Positions 43,875 to 57,402 of a DNA stretch of 64,000 bases are shown piece after piece; the first letter of the stretch is position 1, and every line of letters starts with the position of its first letter. Source of the stretch: Lyophyllum atratum (taxonomy: Eukaryota; Basidiomycota; Agaricomycetes; Agaricales; Lyophyllaceae). The notes under the pieces were generated by a model. It was given only the letters and a program-made list of their open reading frames with translations. It was not told where the DNA came from and made no database searches. The stretch spans positions 2,604,001-2,668,000 of the forward strand of contig JACGCN010000001.1 of the NCBI GenBank assembly GCA_014905825.1. The letters run 5' to 3'. Made by a program: the position numbers and the translations under genes.

Positions 43875-44584
43875 GGGCAGTCAATGAAGCGGACAGCAGT
43901 CAGAAATTTTACAGCGAATTTAGAGATGGGGTGTGACAGCACATGTCACATGCACGCGATTTATGGATCCATCATGTGTTTTCCATTACGGAAGTTTTGG
44001 CACGAAAGTCTGACCGACGATAGGTTTGCAAGCGAGTAGTGAAACTATGAATTTATGTTACATGTATGTAATTTTCCAAGTCGTGCGTGTAGAAGTACAT
44101 CTGAAGAATCCGTGAGGCAGAGAGGGGGAATGATAACTTAAGTGACGACTAGACATGGGCCAGCTTCGAGGTCGGCAAGTAAGACATTCTTCCTGAAGTA
44201 GCATGTTCAGAAAGTATGGGGTGGCTAAACGGGAACCCGAACCTTTTACTAAGTCGGGCGTGTTTTAGAATATCCCAAGCAGCTGAAGTAATCTGGGAGC
44301 TTCCGATATCTGGCGGCATAGCAAAGACAAGGCAAAGGGGTGAACTCGACGGAGCTAGGCAATATGACGCAGGTAACCTAGAGTATCCAAAATTCAATGT
44401 TCCATCCTGATCGATGGATGATGTGTGATATACAGACCCCGGACGTCCGAAGGGAGTGTAACAAATCGTGGATGAACAGTAGAAATCGTGAGCGTAGTTC
44501 GTTAAGGTCATGCAGGTCTAAACCTAATCGATCTAGCGTTAATAGTAGACCAATGGTCTTGGATTGTTCGGATACGTGCAAATA
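43875..44584. other. 0.7-kb region without a supported gene
   Basis: ELO promoter at the left. On the minus strand an open frame continues directly after the stop of the 61-residue candidate (44584-44378) and contains a helical-looking part (LLLTLDRLGLDLHDLNELRS). A further frame runs at 44511-44149. Neither could be joined into a convincing gene. Confidence 0.45.
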
Positions 44585-44869
44585 TCAGAAGAGGTATTCC
44601 AAGTTGGCACACAACAGTGCAGCCGAACGGCTGGCTTTTCGGAACGCAAAATCAACCTATGCAGAACGAGTAAGTTGAGTGACAGAAAGACTCGTTGAAA
44701 ACAACTGACTGTGTAAACGGTTCTACGGAGTCGGACAGGCTGCCCAGCTGTGACTCTTTAAGTATGCTGGGGTCTGTTTGAATCGGAGACCACATACCTC
44801 GTTGAGCTGTATTTTGGGCGGAACCTTGTCCATGGACAAGAGAGTAGACTGTGGGATGAGGGAGACCAT
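44585..44869 (-). CDS. Candidate small protein (61 aa), unknown
   Basis: Three exons (44869-44798, 44747-44706, 44656-44585) with phase-0 introns of 50 and 49 nt (donors GTATGT and GTTGTT; acceptors CACAG and CATAG). The product starts MVSLIPQSTLLSMDKVPPKI, continues QLNELGSLSDSVEPFTQS and VDFAFRKASRSAALLCANLE, and ends YLF. An alternative start is the second Met. The protein looks wholly helical and soluble, with no signal peptide; the style is that of small coiled-coil subunits of larger complexes, but I do not recognise the family. A TATA box lies 66-72 bp before the ATG. The frame stays open for 67 codons after the stop, so the C-terminus may really be longer through another splice (for example donor GTGCCA to acceptor CGCTAG) or the stop may be an error. 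Confidence 0.4.
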
Positions 44870-45598
44870 CAGAGTTAATCAATGTGGTATAGCTGTTGTA
44901 CAGGAGTGCGGCACACGACCATTAAGCTGAAGAGCTTTATAGGGTCTTAATCTTGTACACAAGTCGTCACATCACGCCAAATCGGAACGAACGGAAGCGA
45001 TCGGGAAGCGGTTCGTGCAGCTCTACATCTACACGTTGTACCACGTTGCGGCGTGCATAGATAACTCGGCATTGAGAATTGAACACATCGGTAGTACTGT
45101 GGAGACTGGACAAGGCTTGGCACCAGAGGCTGAAAGCAATCTGGAAGGGGCCTAGTTGCAATCTGAAACCTCGACACGCCAATCCAGACACGGGAATAGG
45201 AGGGATTTTTGCCGGACCGAACGGCAGAAAGCGATCTACAGGTAATTTCGGTCGGCAACTCTGGCACTTGTCACTTTACGAGACGCATCGATTTGGCACC
45301 TAGAAAAAATGAAATCGATGGAGGCTTGACGGATATACACCGCATACAGGTCGCTCATCCTCGTACTTGTATACTTGTACCCTCCTCGGTATTGGCAATC
45401 TTCGCGGATATGTTCCGAAAATTTAGACAGACTCAGAGGGAAGCATGGAAACGGCGTGACAAAAGACAAGTTGACGAGGATCACGACGACCCAGGGTGGA
45501 AGTGAGCGGCTTACGTAAGCAGAGCCTTCAATGACGTTCTGTGCCGTGACGTCCGACTCGCTACATACGAACATCAGTCGTCCTTGCTTATCCCAACA
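44870..45598. other. Intergenic region between the small candidate gene and VPS13
   Basis: The left end is the promoter of the candidate gene (-); the right end is the VPS13 promoter (+). Overlapping frames on both strands (for example minus 45267-44947) have no ATG-led, splice-consistent structure that I can support. Confidence 0.45.
44935..44941 (-). promoter_or_regulatory. TATA box candidate (TATAAAG)
   Basis: Minus-strand CCTATAAAGCTC about 70 bp before the ATG of the 61-residue candidate gene at 44869. Confidence 0.4.
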
Positions 45599-48500
45599 AT
45601 GTGGTGGCTCGACCCTGGCAAGGAGGTTTTGAACGTAGTACGTACATTTCTCTGCTGATCTCTCGCACAAATCAACCTCTGCCCAAAAGTTGTTCAACCG
45701 CATCTTGGCACCCTATGTTGAGAATCTCGACTTGAATCAAGTAAACTATGGCATTGGTCAAGGTAAGCCAAATGCTCCTCCTATGACTGACTTTACTAAC
45801 TTATTGTAGGCCAATTGACCCTTCGCAACCTCCGCCTCAAAAAGGGCGCTTTAGACAAATTCAGGTTGCCCGTGGATGTCTTGCAAGGTACTACAAGTCC
45901 CCTGCGCACATATACTCAGTCGATGATGTGCTTACCTGTAGGGCACCTTGGAAAGCTATCGCTTTCCCTCCATTGGCTTAACCTTGGAAACCAGCCTGTC
46001 GAGATCCTGGTGGAGGATGTGTATCTCCTCGTCGTCCCTTCGCCCCAGACAGATCAAGACCCAGAGGAGGAGAAGAAGAGAGCACAGGCTGCCAAGGCTG
46101 AACGACTGGAGAACGCCGAGCTTCTTCATATGCGTGGACAAGCAGAAACCTCAGGTATAGACTATATCTAAAGCATCAAGTCGGCCTAACTCGTACCAGG
46201 AGAATCTGTTCAGACCCAGGGGTTATGGGAATCACTTATTGCTAAAGTCATCAACAACCTTCAGATAACCGTCAAGAACATCCACATACGGTACGAGGAC
46301 AACTTGAGTGTTCCAGGTGTACGTTGGTCCATATTCACCTCGATCTGCGCTCCCCTAATGTCAGCCTCTACAGCACCCATTTGCTGCTGGAATAACTCTA
46401 GCGGGGTTCACTGCCGCATCGGTCAACGAAGAATGGGTGCCAGCGTTCATAGAGAGTACCGCAGGAGCAATTCACAAGGTAGGACGCTGTTTGCTCCAAC
46501 TTCCTCCTTGTTTCATGGATTTCCAAGCTGGCGAATCTGCAATCGTTGGCGCTTTACTTTGATACCGATTCCCCGAGTATGGCTGGACTGTCTCCAGTCG
46601 AGGCAAAAAAGAAGTTCTTTGATATGGTCAGTCAATAATGGAAATATGCGGCACTGTATAACACTTTGTGCTAGATATCCCATGGTCCACAGGACAATAG
46701 CCATCAATTCATCCTTAAACCAGTGTCAGGAGAAGGTCGCGTAGGTACATATCCTTCAGGATGACGACTCATACTCAAGGCCATTCAGATCACTGTAAAT
46801 CATAAGGTGGACCAGAATACACCTAGATTCGACGTCCAATTAATCTTCGACGAAATCGGCGTGGCTCTGGACGATAATCAATACCGGGACATCATCTCCC
46901 TTCTTGACATGTATCATGTTTATGTGCGACAAAGACAGGTGAATTGTATGGTCTAATACTTTCGCATCTTGGGATTGAATTCCCCTTCCCTGCAGTATCG
47001 AAAATTCAGACCCCAGGAATTTTCCTCGACCACCCCCAAAGGGCGGCTGCTTTTTGCGGGAAAAGCGATCCTCGAAGGCGTTCGCGAACGCAACAGAAAA
47101 TGGACCTGGGAGCACTTTGCTGAACGCCGCGATGACAGAAACAGATATGTTCACCTGTTCGAGAAAAAGGTCTTGAATCTGCTTTCTGGGGCTGTGGGTT
47201 TATCTTCGTGTGTATTCCAAAAGTTGATGCTCAACCGTGCTTTCAGGAACAGCAAGAACTCGAAGCCCTCGAGGAAAAACTATCATATGAGGACATTCGC
47301 TTTTACAGGTCCATTGCGCGATCGCGTCTACGCAAGGATCAGGCTCTCCGCAAGAAACTTGAGAGTGAACAAAAGCCTGAGCCAGCTAAGCAAGGGTGGA
47401 CCAGTTGGCTTTGGGGCTCCTCGACAAGTAACGCTCCAAAAGAAGACCCAGCTTTCAACGGCTCCATGACGGCTGAGCAGCGCAAGGAATTGTATGATGT
47501 CCTGGACTATGACGAGAAGTCCGCTCTCGTAGAATCATTTCAAACTCCCCGTGATTCATTAAAAGCCCGTGTCGCCGCGAAGTTGAACAAAGGGTCCTTC
47601 GCGCTCAAGTCCGACCCTCATGGTCAATCCAAAGAGGTCATCTCGGTTGTCTTCGATGTCTTTCAGGCCAATTTTATCCAGAGACCCGAAAATTTTGAAG
47701 CCTCTATCTCACTGGGGGGCTTCGGAGTCTTCGACGGTACCACGACAGATAGTCTCTATCCTCAGATTGTCCGTGTGAAAGACAAGGGAGCAGAAGACAC
47801 TACCGTAAGTATACCTGAGGCCAAGGCACAGGATGATCAATTTTTCTTCGTCAAATTTGAGAAGAGCCCGTTGGACGAGCGAGCGGATAGCGCTTTGACT
47901 GTGCGTATGCGTCACATGGAGATCATTTACCATAAAGGCTACGTCGAAGCTGTGTATAAGTTTCTGAAACCTCCTGCAAGCCAACTGGAGTCGGTGGAAG
48001 CTCTTTTGGTCCGTTATTTCGCTAGTTGCGCTGGGTAGCCTCTGACAAGTTCCTGCAGAGTGTTGCCAGTCAAACCTTTGAAGGCCTGCGCAAGGAAACC
48101 CGAGCTGGCCTCGAGTTTGCCCTTCAGACACATAAAACGGTGGATATTCACATGGACATGAATGCTCCTGTCATCATCGTACCCGAAGAGTATAATCGTT
48201 CTTATTCATACCATCATCATGTTAACGGCTTACACAGTGTCACCACTCATAACTGCAAGCATTTGATCATAGATGCTGGTCACATCTCGATCGAGAGCGA
48301 TTTGGCCGATAAAGAGGCTACGCGCACTATTCAATTGAAGCGGAATAAGATATATGAAGACAAAGACTACCAATACCTGGAATCTCTTATGTATGACAAG
48401 CTTTTACTCAAATTGGACTGCTGCTCAGGTGCGTCACTTTCCTTTCACCTCTACCATCATACTAAAGTCTATCGCAGTTTATCCTTGGCAATAATTTGCA

Positions 48501-51500
48501 GTCGTGCTTGGATGCCCTACACTCTGGTTCCAGCGATTCCCTCCATCTTCTAGAGAGGACCAACATCGATCTCCAGGTCCACAACTCGATCGTCCCGACT
48601 GCCCTCAGCCTTGCACGATTCAAAATTTCGGGAAAGCTTCCCTCATTGAACGTCAACTTCTCCGACACAAAATACAAGGCGCTTATGCGGTTGATAGACG
48701 TTTGCATTCCCAAACTCGGAGATGATGATTCGCGAACTGCGCCTTCCGCAACGGCGGTCACTCCGGCGTCGGGAGGCTTCCAGTTAGCATCTGGATTGTT
48801 TGGTCCTTCCGAGGCCGAATACAATGTTGATGATGACGGCGAAGATAGCGACGATGCTAATGAGGACAAGAGTTCCCGAGAAGACCTATTCTTTGAAGCT
48901 GACGACGGAACAGTCAGGGTACGTGTTTTTGCCATCTATTTACAAACTATGCATGACATATCCGCTCTTAGCGTCCTGAGCTACATCAACATATATTTGA
49001 ACTCGACTTCCAGGTTGATAAACTAAGAGCCGCGATATTCAAATCCACGTCTGAAGGCGTCGAAAAGCTTTTGGGCGATGTTTCCTTCGAACGTTTTGTG
49101 CTCGCCTTTGCGCTTGCCAAGTATGACATGAAAGTAGATGTCAGTCTCCGGTAAGGGTTAATACCTTAGGCCTCTTCATCCGCATTTAACATGAATATCC
49201 AAGCTCGCTGTCCTTGGACCTTGTGCAACCTGGGCAGCGCCAGCCTCTAAGGTTCATCTCGTCAGCGGAATCAGGTTCTTCGCAGGATGACCTGTTCATC
49301 GTTGCTTACACGCGAGTGCAGAAAGACTCCCCTGAATTTGTCAGCGTCTACGAAGGAATCGATCAATCCGTCGACATCAAGGTGTCCACCTTTATATTTC
49401 GCACTGCACCGGAGCCAGTCATCTCTTTGTACGACTTTGTTATGACGACATTTGTTCCTCAATCCGGCACACAGCATCCAAGCCAAGAAGTCCAAACCCA
49501 GAAAGATTCAAGGGATGTCCAGCTAAACTCAGAGAACGTGGCCGATGGGAAAATTCGCGTTGTAGTCAAACTCGCGAGTGTGCAAGGTAAGAGCACAATG
49601 CAATCTATCGCATGGCCTTTCATAATGTTCACTATGACAGTGATCCTGGTGCATGAGCTCGAAAACCTTGCTACACTCTCTTTGTCCACTGCAGACGTTA
49701 CGGTGTTGTTGCGGCCGAAGACTCTTCGGGTTACTGGTCGACTGGGTAGTCTGGCACTCAGCAATGACACGAAAGCTTATGCTATTCGGGAAGAGTTCAA
49801 TCAGATCCTGTCCATTGAAGGCCAAAACTTCGCCGAATTCCGATACCAGACATTTGATCCTACCGAGGAATCTTACGCCGGCATCAAGTCTGCCGTGTAT
49901 CTCAACACTGCATCTGTGAAACTTCATTTCTTGGAAAAGCCTCTCCGCGACATCTACCTGTTTGTTGCTAAACTCGCCAAGCTCAAAGGGCTCTATGATG
50001 CTGCAACTCAGGCTGCAGTTCAAACCGCATCGACAATCGAACGCATGCAATTCGAGGTGTCTATCAAAACCCCAATCCTTATTTTCCCTTGCGATCCGGC
50101 GAAATCGCAGGATGTGCTCGTGATGAAACTCGGTGAAGTCTCTGCTCGAAATACCTCTGACCCAGTGGTCAATAGAATCGCCGCCAGCCTGAGCGGTATA
50201 CAGCTTGTGTCCGCCATAAACAACGATGGCCAAGCTTCAGTTTTAAAAATCATTGAAAACATCAATATCACTGCAGACATCGTTCAAACAAGCGGTATCG
50301 ATCGCCAATCGGATAGCGACTTTCCAGATACACAGGTTGGTTTGCTGGCCTGGATTTCGCGCCTTTTTGACCATTCTTTTAGGTTAACGTCAAGATTTCT
50401 GACGTTAGACTCCACCTCACACAAATTCAGTATGAGCTGTTGGTTCGCCTATCCCAATCAGTGCCTAAGGTCCTTGCGGGCACGCCCGAGGCCTCAGCAA
50501 CGCCTGTTGGACCCAAGAGCGCTGAATCATCATCGATCAACGAAGTGCAATCGCTTGTGGACCTAGAGCCCGAGGTGAGGATAGTTCCATCCACAGCAAG
50601 CAACTGGACTACCGTGGACTTGGTCATTTCTGTCAACGCTATAAAACTCCATCTCTATGATGCTAATGCGACCACGGATGCAAACTTGAAAGACCATGGG
50701 ATCGCAAGATTCGCTCTGAATGATAACACCCTTCGCTTGAAGCTGCTTTCTAATGGATCAGGGGAGGCTCAAGTCATCATGCGATCTTTTACTATGAGCA
50801 ACACAAGGCCAGGAAACTCCAAATTCCGAGAGATCATACCCGCTGCACAGCACGAACGAAACCAATTTATGATTCTATACACGATGTCTGGCGGCACAAA
50901 CAACATCTCTCTCCTCGTTCTTACGGTGGATTCGCCCAAGATTATATTCGCTGTCGACCCAGTGATTGCACTACTTGGATTCTTCACCAGCCCATTCACA
51001 TCCCATGACATGCCAGATACTGATGAGTATCTCGCGCAAGCTGAACCACCAGATTCCCCACCCCAAGGAAAGATGGATTTTCGAGTCGATCTTCACGACC
51101 TTTCTGTCAGTGTCCTGGAGAATGATTCAGTCCCGGAGACTAAGTCCATTACGCTGTCCGTTGATCATATCCTATTATCACAACAGGTATAGTTACCTCA
51201 TATCCCATTCACGATATTCGCTCAATCTATGGTCAGGGAATCATGGCGCTCTCTGTGAAACGTCTGGGAATGTCGTTGATGCGGATGGGGAAATCTTCAG
51301 AAAGCGTCCGATTGTTAGACGACTTTGATTTGACGCTGTCCCTGGACAGTCGGTCATCCTCGTCGCAGCAAATGACTAGCATAGAAGTCACTGCCAAACC
51401 TATCATCTTTCGCGCGTCGTATGGCGATATCTCCATGATTTCGTCGATCGTCAACAAAGCCATCGCCTTACATGGATCTTCCAATATTGCAAATACATCG

Positions 51501-54500
51501 CATGATGCTACTGCCTCCAAAGCATCGGGCAGTATACTTTCCACAGGGCTTTCAAAATCTTCTGCCGCGCGGCCTCGGCGTCATACAATAGGAAATGCCC
51601 ATGTTCTCATGTCCAAAGAGCAGGTGAGAATCCTTATGGCCCTGCCATGTTATTCTGCTGAGCCGCCCCCTCATAGTTGACGGCTTCATTTGATGGGTTC
51701 CGCTTGGTGCTTATCAGTGATTTGAATGAGCAACCTATGCTACATCTCAAAGTAAAACCGTTCATCGTAGGTGCAAAAGATTGGTCGGGAGAGGTAACTA
51801 TGTACACCAAAAGTCGTGAGGCTGCTTGTGGCTAATCGCAGACCTCGGTAGCTCCAAGCGACGACGACTATCGCGACTCATATCACTTACTGGAATCTGA
51901 CAAATTCTCACTGGGAACCTCGTATGTGCTTCAACGGGAACGGGGTCAGCCTCGAACTAATCAACCCACCTATTAGTAATTGATCCCTGGGTGTTTACCA
52001 TTGGGGTATGCAGCTTACACGCTCCTTTCTTTGCGGGTTACTGATCAAACATAGGTTACGAAAGATAGTCCATCGGCGGGCATCAATGTTACATTGTCTG
52101 CTCGTGAACGGCTTGACGTCAACTTGAGTACAATGTTCGCCGAACTTGCAACAACGACTTTGCAGATGTGGGGTAAAGAAGGAGAGCATGCTTTGCAGAA
52201 GTCCCGTGGTGCCTATGCCCCGTATCGCATCCGGAATCGCACAGGCTCCGCGATCATGGTTTGGTCTGACATTGATAGCACCCTGGGCACAAAAGATACA
52301 GCGTCTGTGAAAATTCTGCATGACCAGACTGTTGAATGGCGGTTCGATGACTGGAAGACCATGCGCGAGGTAAGGTGATATCGACCTACCTTCGCATGCC
52401 CTACTCAGAAACTTCTTCTCAGCATGTCTCATCGTCCGGCCAACACAGCATAGGCCTTCAGTTCGTCGGGAAAGCATGGGAACCACTACGGAGTATACCT
52501 GTCGACCGTGAAGGAGAATTCATGTTTTCCCTCCGTCCTCGGACGAGGTACCCCAGTCGATTGCTTTGCGAGGTCAAGGTTGTGGATAACGTCAAGATTG
52601 TCACTATCCGATCTGCGTACAAAGTAGAAAACCAAACCCTCTATCCATTGGAATTGACTCTTGTGGACGACATGGGTCACCCTGTTTACTCTTTGGAAAA
52701 AATCGCACCGGGACACGATTACTCTCTTCCTATAGAGGCTGTGATGCAGAATAAGATCAGGATACAGCCAGACCGTGAGTTGCTCTTCACAGTGAGTTAC
52801 ATGATTGTGCAATCAAACATACAGAGGGCTTTGGGTACAAATGGTGCTCCGCCATTCGCTTCGAGGACCTTGTTGCAAGGAAAAGCTTTACAATCAAATG
52901 CCCACATACCGATCCTACGGAAGCTGCCTTTCGCTTTCAGGCCTGGGTGCAGACAGACAACCACGATCCCGCTGCTGGGTGAGTTTTCAATAAGGCTGTC
53001 TGTTGTACACATATCATTCATGACACCTCGCAGAAAACTCCCAAAGGTCAATCTCAAACTTCGCGCCCCTCTGGAACTTGAGAACCTATTGCCATACAAC
53101 CTGGAGTATCGCATCTACGACAAAGATACCGATCAGAATTGGCGCAGCTACTTGAGAAAGGGTGGCGTCATGCCCGTCCATTCGGTCGAGCTCAGCCACT
53201 TTGTCTTGCTCAACGTCGACGTTCAAGATACAGGTGGGCATGTTCTAAAGAATCATTTCCTTGTGATTATTTAAAAGAAGCGAAGTCTTCAAACCAAGTG
53301 AATTCGCGATCATCAATACTGATGGGCACTCCGATTTCGACATCGAAAAGCGTCTCACGCTCCAAGATGAGCAGAATAGGAAACTGGACCTGCGACTCAA
53401 TTACGTGTAGGTACTTCTGAATTCTCCACCTGAATCGACCGCCAACGCCTACTTAGTCGGTACCCCGAATCTGGAGGCGCGTTCAAAGTTCAGATATATT
53501 GTCCCTATATTGTCATCAACAAAACTGGCCTTCCATTCTCGATCAAGTCTGCACGATCTACCCGTGCAGGCTCTAAGGATGTTGCGGGGGACGTTCGACC
53601 AGGTTGGCCACATCATTTTACTTAAGCTAGAGGCTGAACAAAATATAGACGTTTTATCGAAACCTTTTCCCTTTTGTGAGCACTTACTCTCCCTGCGCTT
53701 CATTCTTTACACATTAACGAGCGATTTCTGAATCAGTGCTGTCGCACCCGCATGAAAATAGTCAGGAATATATCTTCAAAATCGATGACTCGGCCTGGTC
53801 CAAGGTACGGAACGTACTTGACGTTTTACCTTGGTTCATTTCTTATGGTAACATGCAGATAATTAGCTTGGAAGCCCCAGCCGCAGAAACTGCATTAGTC
53901 ATTGACTCTCAGAAACGGAAGACGGACGAGATCCACGTCGGTCTGACATGGAGCGAAGGACTTGGGAAGTATAAGTTGACGAAGGTTATAACCCTAGCAC
54001 CACGATTTTTAATCAAGAACAATCTCTCGGAAGCAATATCCTTCCGCGAACGCGGTGTGCCTCCCAGGGAGCGATCCGTCCTTAAACCCGGGGAACGACA
54101 ATCAATCCAGGTTCTTCGAGCAGGCGAAGAAAAACTCCTCACGATTGCATATCCGGGTTTGAATGCCCAGTGGTAAGTACACGCTAATCAGCACCATGCT
54201 AGCAGAAATCTAAACATAGCGGTGACAGGTCACCTCCTATTAATATTGAAGACATTGGAACCGTGCATTTTCGCTTGCGAGCTTCGGGCGATACAAGTCT
54301 TCGACTAATCCGTGCCGACGTTCAAATCGAGGGGTCTACGATATTTATATTCTTTTCCGTAGCTGAAGATTGGCCCTTTGCCATCGAGAATGAGAGCGAC
54401 TATGTCGTCAAATTCTATCAACAGGTTCATAGCTTTCGAATCCACTTCTTACTATGTTTCTGACATGTATGCGGACAGGACCTGGACCACGAAAACCAAG

Positions 54501-57233
54501 GCTTCACCAAGGCGCCTCCGATGTACACTGTGGAGCCCCATATGACTGCTCCATATGCCTGGGATTTTCCTGCGGCTCGAGATAGAAAGCTTATTCTCAT
54601 GATCAATGATGCTCGTAGGGCTGTTGACATAATGGAGATTGGTAACCTGATCCCATTCAAGTTTAACGTAGGCGATTCCGCTATTTCTCTCGCAGTTTCT
54701 CACATCATGTTACAGGATAACCAACGAACCAAAGCCGTGTCTTTGGATGTTCGTGCGGATGGCCACAAGCAAATTCTGCGCATCACCAATTACAACCCGG
54801 AGCGCAGCATGTATAAGCCTCGAGCAAGAAGCAGCTCAACATCAATTGCGCGCCAGGACACTATTTCTAGCAGCGCAGAGGCATTCGAAGCAGTTGCGGA
54901 AAACGTTCCCCCAGCCTTAACACTCACTGTCGAGTTTTCCGGAATCGGCGTTTCGCTCGTTAACAGAAGAATGGTTGAAGTTGTTTATGTCTCCCTGGAC
55001 GCACTCAAGCTCGAATATACCAACAGCATGGTTGCTCAAGCATTCAACTTATCTTGTGGGATTTTGCAGGTTGACAATCAATTACATGATGCATTATATC
55101 CTGTTGTAGTCCAGCCTACTCCTATCGCAAAGGAAGCGAGTGGTGTTGCTCCTCTTCCCACAGTGCAAGCCTCGATCTTGTGGCTGAAGGACCAAGGTCG
55201 GTAACCTTACTTTTTTGAGTGATGATAACCCTCCGATCAAATACTACATCCCAGAACACGGCGTATTATTCGTGAAATATTGTTCGATCTTGCTTCAAGC
55301 CCTGACGGTCGAGGCTGATGAAGATTTGCTGTTTTCTATATACGATCTGACCCAGATAAAAGGGGCGTCCTGGGAAAGCGAAACAGAGGAGTGAGCATAT
55401 TCTTCCTTCCGACCAGCGAGTAGAGTTGACATGCCATTAGTATACTGCTCCAGGATATTGAGACAATTCCTGAACCCGTTGACAATGCTGTAGGCCAAGA
55501 ACTATACTTTGAAATTCTTGAACTCCAGCCGATCAAGCTTTCATTGTCCTTCATGCGTACCGAAAGGGTCAGCAGCGAGGAAAAGTGAGCTCTTTTTATG
55601 GTGTGTTAGCCTGGCTAACAGTGTCTTCTGCCCGTTCAAGGCTCAGCATTCGAAACCCACTGGCCGTCGTCGTCAACGCTCTTACGATGACGATAGGCAA
55701 TGTTAATGATGCTCCACTGGAACTCAACGCATTGGGCCTTAAAGACATGCGTCTATCGATGCCAGAACTCCAGACCCGTATCACATACCATTATCGTCAA
55801 GATATTCTTCGACAACTGTATCGCATCCTTGGATCGGCCGACTTTATTGGCAACCCGGTCGGCCTTTTCACGAACGTCAGCTCTGGGGTAGCGGATATCT
55901 TTTACGAGCCTTTCCACGGTGTTGTCATGCATGGGAATAAGGAGCTGGGCATTGGTATTGCAAAAGTCCGCATTGCTTCTTATCGTATCAGATAGACTCT
56001 AACATCATAATCAGGGAGCAGCTAGCTTCGTGAAGAAAACCGTCTTTGGGCTTAGTGATAGCATGACAAAATTTACAAGCAGTGTTGGAAAAGGTCTGCT
56101 CGTCTTTGCTCTCGTGAATGACTCCCTGAGTACCGTGAAACTAGGTCTATCTGCAGCGACATTCGATTCTGAATACCAGGCGCGGAGAAGGATGGCACAG
56201 CGCAGGAATAAGCCTCGACACGCAATGTGAGTAGTAAAATTTCATTATGCTTTTCATCATCTAACTGGGTTGCGAAGCTATGGAGTGGCAGCTGGAGGTG
56301 AAGCATTTGCGAGCAGTGTGACTAGTGCTATGGAGGGAGTTTTGGTTGGTATCGCCACCTTTGCCTAGCGTTCTGCTAATACGTCGCGATAAAGATGAAA
56401 CCGATTGAAGGGGCCGAATCTGAAGGCGCTCTTGGCTTCTTCAAGGGTGTAGGAAAGGGTCTTGTTGGGTACTACAATCTCTCATGATTGGCACTGCACT
56501 TATCTGACTCTCTGTTACAGGGTCGTCACTAAACCTGTCATTGGTGTATTTGATTTGGCCTCCAATGTGTCTGAAGGTTCTATAGACTCTGTCATCACAA
56601 GCCATAAGTGATTGACTTGTCAACACAGGTATTCGAAACACCACGACTGTCTTTGACAGTCCAGAACGCGAACGAGTCAGATTGGTATGTTGATACCCCG
56701 GTGTCAGAGAATATCCGGCTGACATGCTTCGTTTTCAGCCGCGACATGTATCCGCAGATGGGGTACTACGTGTATGTCGTACGACCTATTTTATTGACAT
56801 CGTCTAACATGACTTTAGCCCTATTCTGCTCGTGAAGCACTTGGCCAGTATTGGATGAGGGATCTGAACAACGGCGCGTATCGCCAAGAATCATATATTG
56901 CCCATATATGTAGGCTGATGACACTGGAGTATTGGTTCAAGCATCTCATGTTCTCTGTATCTAGACTCCACAGGAGACGATAGCGTTGTCCTTTTAACGA
57001 CTTCAAGAGTCTTGTCGTTCTGGTCCAAGAATCTCAGGCTTGACTGGGAACTCTCTTTCACAGATGTTCAAGGGGTCACGGTGGAGGATACTGGTATTCG
57101 TTTTGCGCACAAGGCTGGCAAAGAAAACGACAAATTTGCCTTCATTCCAGACAAGAGTTCTCAATCGTGGTTTTTTGGTCATCTTGCGTCAGTCGTCAAA
57201 GCTTTCAACGCGAGGAAAAGGATGGATGGATGA
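45599..57233 (+). CDS. vps13: VPS13 bridge-like lipid transfer protein
   Basis: Rod-shaped protein that moves phospholipids in bulk between membranes at contact sites (ER, mitochondria, endosome, prospore membrane). The chorein N-terminus is complete: [12 protein letters not shown], then [40 protein letters not shown] and [13 protein letters not shown]. Repeating beta groove segments fill the middle. The VAB (SHR-BD) region holds [37 protein letters not shown] and [20 protein letters not shown]. The APT1/ATG2-C region follows ([78 protein letters not shown]). The PH domain at the end reads [20 protein letters not shown] and stops after FNARKRMDG. Dozens of 45-60-nt introns; every awkward junction I checked (46320, 46740, 47200, 53240, 53600, 55200) resolves with GT-AG sites and no frame break. 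A little over 3,000 residues, normal for fungi. Confidence 0.95.
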
Positions 57234-57402
57234 TTCGGTCCGTTACTTAGAGGTATATAAAATGTGTACGATGCAAATAGAATGAAGATATTTATCCAAA
57301 AAGTAAAGCATATATTTGTAATGTGAGAGAGGGAGATGAACGAATGAATTGGGTTTAAACGAAGAAAATCGATTAATCACGTTGGGGTGCTCGGCAGGAG
57401 TA

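Noticed and set aside
46310..46380. Apparent frame break in VPS13 after LSVPG
   Set aside because: Moving the donor by two bases to GTACGT gives a phase-0 join to [11 protein letters not shown].
53230..53290. Apparent frame break in VPS13 after DVQDT
   Set aside because: The acceptor GCGAAG restores frame ([13 protein letters not shown]).
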